This document shows positions 6,275 through 8,270 of a stretch of 8,270 nt of DNA, piece after piece. How positions within the stretch are numbered: position 1 is the first letter of the stretch; the number at the start of each line of letters is the position of its first letter. This DNA is from an uncultured Campylobacter sp. Lineage in GTDB: Bacteria; Campylobacterota; Campylobacteria; Campylobacterales; Campylobacteraceae. Where the stretch lies: the NCBI RefSeq assembly GCF_937997595.1, contig NZ_CALKTS010000205.1, positions 1 through 8,270 of the forward strand, written 5' to 3'. Made by a program: the position numbers and the translations under genes. The notes under the pieces are model-generated. The model was not told the DNA's origin and searched no databases. It saw only the letters and a list, made by a program, of their open reading frames with translations.

Positions 6275-7551
6275 TATACCAACCTTATAATTATTTTAAA
6301 AAGCAGAATAGAGAATATCGTAGAAAATATGGCATAGAAAATAAAGTAAAGGACGGAGCGAGCGTCCTTTACTACGGCACAAATATCAATAGTAATTTTT
6401 TTGCTCAGTCCGTCTTTAATAACAAAATCGCGAGTATAAGGACAGCTAGCAACAAAACCGCTAGGCTTAAAATCACTTAAAGAGCCGTTTTTAATTTTGT
6501 CATAAGCACCCTGCAACTGGCTTTTAGCATCGCCATACATATCAATAACCTTTTTTACTCCGTCGCTTACAGTCTTAGTTAATTTGTCATAACCGCTAAA
6601 GTCCATTTTTGGATTATCTTTGTCGCCATCATTACCCGGTTTTGTGCCATTATTATTATCGGAATTACCCGGCTTCGTGCCATTATTATTGCCTGGATTG
6701 CTACCACCGCCCGGATGTCCTCCACCACCAGGATTTGGCTTATCGGGATCGGGTTTATCAGGCTTATCGGGATTTGGTTTATCTGGCTTATCGGGCTTGT
6801 CAGGTTTATCGGGATTGGTGCCATGAATATAGTTGTCATCTGTGAAACAGACGCCATTAGCATTGGGGTCGGTATCGTGAATTTGATAACTCACATTATA
6901 AAAATTTCCATCGCCACCTACACTAGCTTCGGGGTCATCTTTAGTTGTAGTGCAAATATACGAACAAACTACGGAATCATGGCCTATAACATGATCGGCA
7001 ACACTAACAAAATCAAGCTTTCCCGCACGTTTACACATACAATTGAAACGATCGCGTCGATTAGCAATATCCTCGCATTTATTTACGCATAAACCGGTAG
7101 TGGAATCGAAATATTCACCTGCTTTGGTATTACATTGAACGCAATTCTTCTGAATAGCATCACCAGGTTTCATAACCCAAGAATAAGTTTCATATTTTAA
7201 AGATGTATGACCCTGATAAGTTTCAAAACCTAAAAATTTATATAAATCAGAAGGGTCATAAAAATAACCATTAGGAGATTTAGTGGCTGGACCTGATTGG
7301 GCATAAAAGGAATCCTTTTTAAAAGCAGACTCATTAAAATTTGGATTCACATAAAGATTATTATCATACTTAGTATATTGACAATGCTCAGATACACCAT
7401 CAACTATGCCATCGTAAAGCCACATATCGCCAGCAGCGGAAATTCTAAAGCGATAATCGTAAGAATCAGACGAAAGAGGAACTTGGACGGAAAAAGAAAA
7501 AGTAACCAAGAATATTAAAATCAGAGGGATGAATTTAAACTTATTAAACAT
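6274..7551 (-). CDS. pIII-like adsorption / minor coat protein
   Basis: Likely the host-binding tip protein. The 425-residue architecture is that of pIII. A signal peptide covers 1 to about 21 (FIPLILIFLVTFSFS). The N-terminal domain (22-240) has ten Cys (57, 137, 140, 155, 159, 171, 173, 196, 200, 235). A low-complexity linker (247-310) follows, then a C-terminal domain with two Cys (370, 391) and a membrane anchor (about 400-422) ending in basic residues. The cysteines suggest disulfide-linked receptor-binding modules folded in the periplasm. Start ATG 7551-7549 has AAGGA eight bases upstream. Order relative to the pVI and Zot genes supports the call. Sequence similarity to pIII itself is not visible, as expected for host-range proteins. 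In CTXphi the equivalent is OrfU/pIII. Confidence 0.85.
   Translation of the reverse strand: MFNKFKFIPLILIFLVTFSFSVQVPLSSDSYDYRFRISAAGDMWLYDGIVDGVSEHCQYTKYDNNLYVNPNFNESAFKKDSFYAQSGPATKSPNGYFYDPSDLYKFLGFETYQGHTSLKYETYSWVMKPGDAIQKNCVQCNTKAGEYFDSTTGLCVNKCEDIANRRDRFNCMCKRAGKLDFVSVADHVIGHDSVVCSYICTTTKDDPEASVGGDGNFYNVSYQIHDTDPNANGVCFTDDNYIHGTNPDKPDKPDKPDKPNPDKPDKPDPDKPNPGGGGHPGGGSNPGNNNGTKPGNSDNNNGTKPGNDGDKDNPKMDFSGYDKLTKTVSDGVKKVIDMYGDAKSQLQGAYDKIKNGSLSDFKPSGFVASCPYTRDFVIKDGLSKKITIDICAVVKDARSVLYFIFYAIFSTIFSILLFKIIIRLV
6622..6813 (-). repeat. Pro/Asp/Lys then Gly/Asn-rich tandem repeat linker in the pIII-like gene
   Basis: Residues 247-274 repeat the tripeptide PDK with occasional PN/PD breaks (PDKPDKPDKPDKPNPDKP and on). 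Residues 275-285 are GGGGHPGGGSN. Residues 288-309 hold an 11-residue unit twice (NNNGTKPGNSD, then NNNGTKPGNDG). At DNA level these are near-identical 9-bp and 33-bp tandem repeats, a flexible spacer like the glycine-rich linkers of Ff pIII. Confidence 0.9.
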
Positions 7552-7564
7552 TTTACTCTTCCTT

Positions 7565-7721
7565 AAATTTGCGTAGGGGGAGCGAACCCGATTTTAATCG
7601 CAAGCTCATAAAATCGGCTCCCCCTGCGACCCTGTTATGCGCGGCGGCTTTCGGGTGTCCGAAAGCTACACACCGCGCGCGCTTCGCTTCGTTTGTAGGC
7701 AAGCAAATAAATGGAGGTTGC
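7565..7721. other. Structured non-coding block with three consecutive hairpins
   Basis: This lies between the 43-codon gene and the pIII-like gene. Hairpin A (7575-7625): AGGGGGAG pairs with CTCCCCCT, then a 5-base one-sided bulge, then CCGATTTTA pairs with TAAAATCGG, 17 bp in all. Hairpin B (7639-7678): GCGCGG pairs with CCGCGC, inside which GCTTTCGG-GTGT-CCGAAAGC forms an 8-bp stem. Hairpin C (7696-7724): TAGGCAA pairs with TTGCCTA and includes the upstream gene's stop codon. GC content is far above the surroundings. Neither A nor B ends in a T-tract on the - strand, so plain terminators are unlikely. Origin or packaging-signal function is the main hypothesis. Confidence 0.6.
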
Positions 7722-7853
7722 CTAAGACCAACGGCGAGAAAATAGCGTAAAAGCCAACTGAAACGGGATATTTGCGACGCCGAACCAAAAGAAAAGACTA
7801 AAGAAATAATCAAATGACTTGTTGCCGATCCAATCGATTAAAACAAATTCCAT
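7722..7853 (-). CDS. Small membrane protein, 43 aa (pVII/pIX-like candidate)
   Basis: The gene has 43 codons from ATG (7853-7851) to TAG. The start is well supported by GGAGG (7864-7860) at six bases, one of the best ribosome sites in the window. The peptide begins MEFVLIDWIGNKSFDYFF, has one aromatic-rich hydrophobic stretch (about 14-38) and ends SRRWS. An acidic/polar N-terminus, single span and basic C-terminus is the plan of inovirus coat and cap proteins. It starts 18 bp after the previous gene and precedes the three-hairpin block. Which Ff protein it matches, if any, cannot be told from so short a sequence. Confidence 0.7.
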   Translation of the reverse strand: MEFVLIDWIGNKSFDYFFSLFFWFGVANIPFQLAFTLFSRRWS

Positions 7854-7871
7854 CGCGAACCTCCGAAAACC

Positions 7872-8006
7872 TTACTTAATCTTGGAGATTGTAAGAAATA
7901 TCCCCAAGACGAATAAAAAACCGCAAAGACAACCGCTAAGAGCCATTAAAGAGCTATATCGCTCTAAGCTCAAACCAGTCAGGCTTAAAATTTCAGCTTC
8001 ACTCAT
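7872..8006 (-). CDS. Small membrane protein, 44 aa (cap/coat-like candidate)
   Basis: The gene has 44 codons from ATG (8006-8004) to TAA. It overlaps the previous stop as ATGA, and no separate ribosome site is visible, so translation is probably coupled. The N-terminus is acidic and polar (MSEAEILSLTGLSLERY). One hydrophobic span follows (about 18-40, with CLC at 26-28), and the end is basic (SKIK). That is the orientation expected of inovirus coat-type proteins, with the basic tail on the cytoplasmic side contacting DNA. It is a possible pVII or pIX equivalent, called from topology and place only. Confidence 0.7.
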   Translation of the reverse strand: MSEAEILSLTGLSLERYSSLMALSGCLCGFLFVLGIFLTISKIK

Positions 8007-8119
8007 TTTGAAAACAGATCCAAACCTGCAAAAATAGACTTGACCGCAAAGAACGAAAGCGCCAAAATCGCATAAAAAGCGTTTAAAAGTAAAGACATAT
8101 GTAAGATTGAAATCTGCAT
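8003..8119 (-). CDS. Small membrane protein, 38 aa (cap/coat-like candidate)
   Basis: The gene has 38 codons from ATG (8119-8117) to TGA. AGGAGAG, about eight bases upstream, is a strong ribosome site. The peptide MQISILHMSLLLNAFYAILA continues into a second hydrophobic half and ends LDLFSK. It is almost wholly one membrane span. It lies directly after the hairpin that follows the coat-like gene and overlaps the next gene by four bases. Size and position suit a pVII/pIX-type cap protein. No sequence motif confirms it. Confidence 0.68.
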   Translation of the reverse strand: MQISILHMSLLLNAFYAILALSFFAVKSIFAGLDLFSK

Positions 8120-8139
8120 TTTTAAACTCTCCTAAAGAA

Positions 8140-8161
8140 TACCGCCCGAAAGGGGGCGGTA
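8140..8161 (-). terminator. Hairpin after the coat-like gene, possible partial terminator
   Basis: TACCGCCC (8140-8147) pairs with GGGCGGTA (8154-8161), an 8-bp GC-rich stem with a 6-base loop, starting four bases beyond the coat-like stop codon. On the - strand it is followed by TTCTTT, a poor T-tract. A leaky terminator after the major coat gene, lowering expression of minor proteins downstream, is known in Ff between genes VIII and III. An RNA 3'-end stabiliser is an alternative. Confidence 0.5.
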
Positions 8162-8165
8162 AAAT

Positions 8166-8270
8166 TTAGCGCTTAAATAAAGATAAAGCAGCTCTAACGG
8201 CATAAATCAAACCGATTAAACCAAGAACGACAACAACGGCAGAGGTAAACGGAGTAGTTTCGATAGTTCC
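8166..8270 (-). CDS. Major coat protein-like (pVIII) C-terminus, 5' end outside the window
   Basis: From the window edge an open frame of 34 codons runs to TAA (8168-8166). The visible peptide is a polar segment with one Glu (GTIETTPFTSA), a transmembrane run of small and beta-branched residues (VVVVLGLIGLIYAVRAALSL) and a basic tail FKR. This is the pattern of the mature major coat protein: acidic surface, helical membrane span, basic end lining the DNA. The signal peptide and start would lie beyond 8270. The pairing with a downstream hairpin and the minor protein genes supports the major-coat call, but another single-span coat protein cannot be excluded because half of it is missing. Confidence 0.72.
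   Translation of the reverse strand, partial: GTIETTPFTSAVVVVLGLIGLIYAVRAALSLFKR

Larger units (their letters stand above)
892..8270 (-). mobile_element. Integrated filamentous phage (inovirus prophage), right end outside the window
   Basis: All genes from the integrase (999-1880) to the coat-like gene at 8270 lie on the - strand and form an inovirus set: small coat-like proteins, pIII-like adsorption protein, pVI/Ace-like protein, Zot/pI ATPase, secretin, HUH Rep and tyrosine integrase. From the coat gene to Rep the order equals Ff (VIII-III-VI-I-IV-intergenic region-II). No gene is visibly broken, so the element may be active. Left border: at or in the tRNA-fMet 3' end. The right border, attR and probably an ssDNA-binding protein and regulator are not in view. 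Confidence 0.92.

Noticed and set aside
6579..7092. Several frames on both strands across the pIII-like linker and N-domain
   Set aside because: They arise from the repetitive linker and read as repeats in every frame. The pIII-like frame alone has signal peptide, cysteines, membrane anchor and a ribosome site.
7553..7813. 86-codon - strand frame ending one base before the pIII-like start
   Set aside because: It would start at TTG without a ribosome site, overlaps the well-supported 43-codon gene in another frame, and then runs through the three-hairpin block with protein of no clear character. The open frame looks accidental, though a short gene in its last part cannot be fully excluded.
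7819..8037. 72-codon + strand frame opposite the small membrane protein genes
   Set aside because: It is antisense to three small genes with good ribosome sites and coat-like topology. The + strand product shows no feature and has no convincing ribosome site.

Overview
The window is the junction between a bacterial chromosome and an integrated filamentous phage (inovirus). The host is probably an epsilonproteobacterium (Campylobacterota), most likely Campylobacter-like. This is inferred from the AT-rich flank, the style of the pilin-like protein and the Zot-type inovirus; no marker in the window settles the species.

Chromosomal part (1-891, + strand): a type IV pilin-like/pseudopilin gene whose first base lies just outside the window, its rho-independent terminator, about 145 bp of AT-rich spacer, tRNA-Gln(UUG), a hairpin plus T-tract, and initiator tRNA-fMet(CAU). 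The prophage begins at or inside the 3' end of tRNA-fMet, the likely attachment site.

Prophage part (about 892-8270, every gene on the - strand, so read from right to left): the end of a major-coat-like gene (runs off the window), a hairpin, three tiny single-membrane-span genes of 38, 44 and 43 codons, a 150-bp non-coding block with three consecutive hairpins, a pIII-like adsorption protein, a pVI/Ace-like membrane protein, a Zot/pI assembly ATPase, a pIV-like secretin, a hairpin-bearing intergenic region, an HUH replication initiator (pII-like), a small double-CxxC protein and a tyrosine integrase. From the coat gene to rep the order matches coliphage Ff (VIII-III-VI-I-IV-intergenic-II). 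The extra small genes after the coat gene and the integrase are departures from it.

The parts form a full life cycle. Integrase places the circular genome at tRNA-fMet, and Rep starts rolling-circle replication, probably at a hairpin region. Coat and cap proteins wait in the inner membrane. The Zot/pI ATPase drives extrusion through the phage's own secretin, and the pIII-like protein caps the particle and binds the next host. All visible genes are intact. The right end of the prophage, including attR and probably an ssDNA-binding protein and regulator, lies beyond base 8270.
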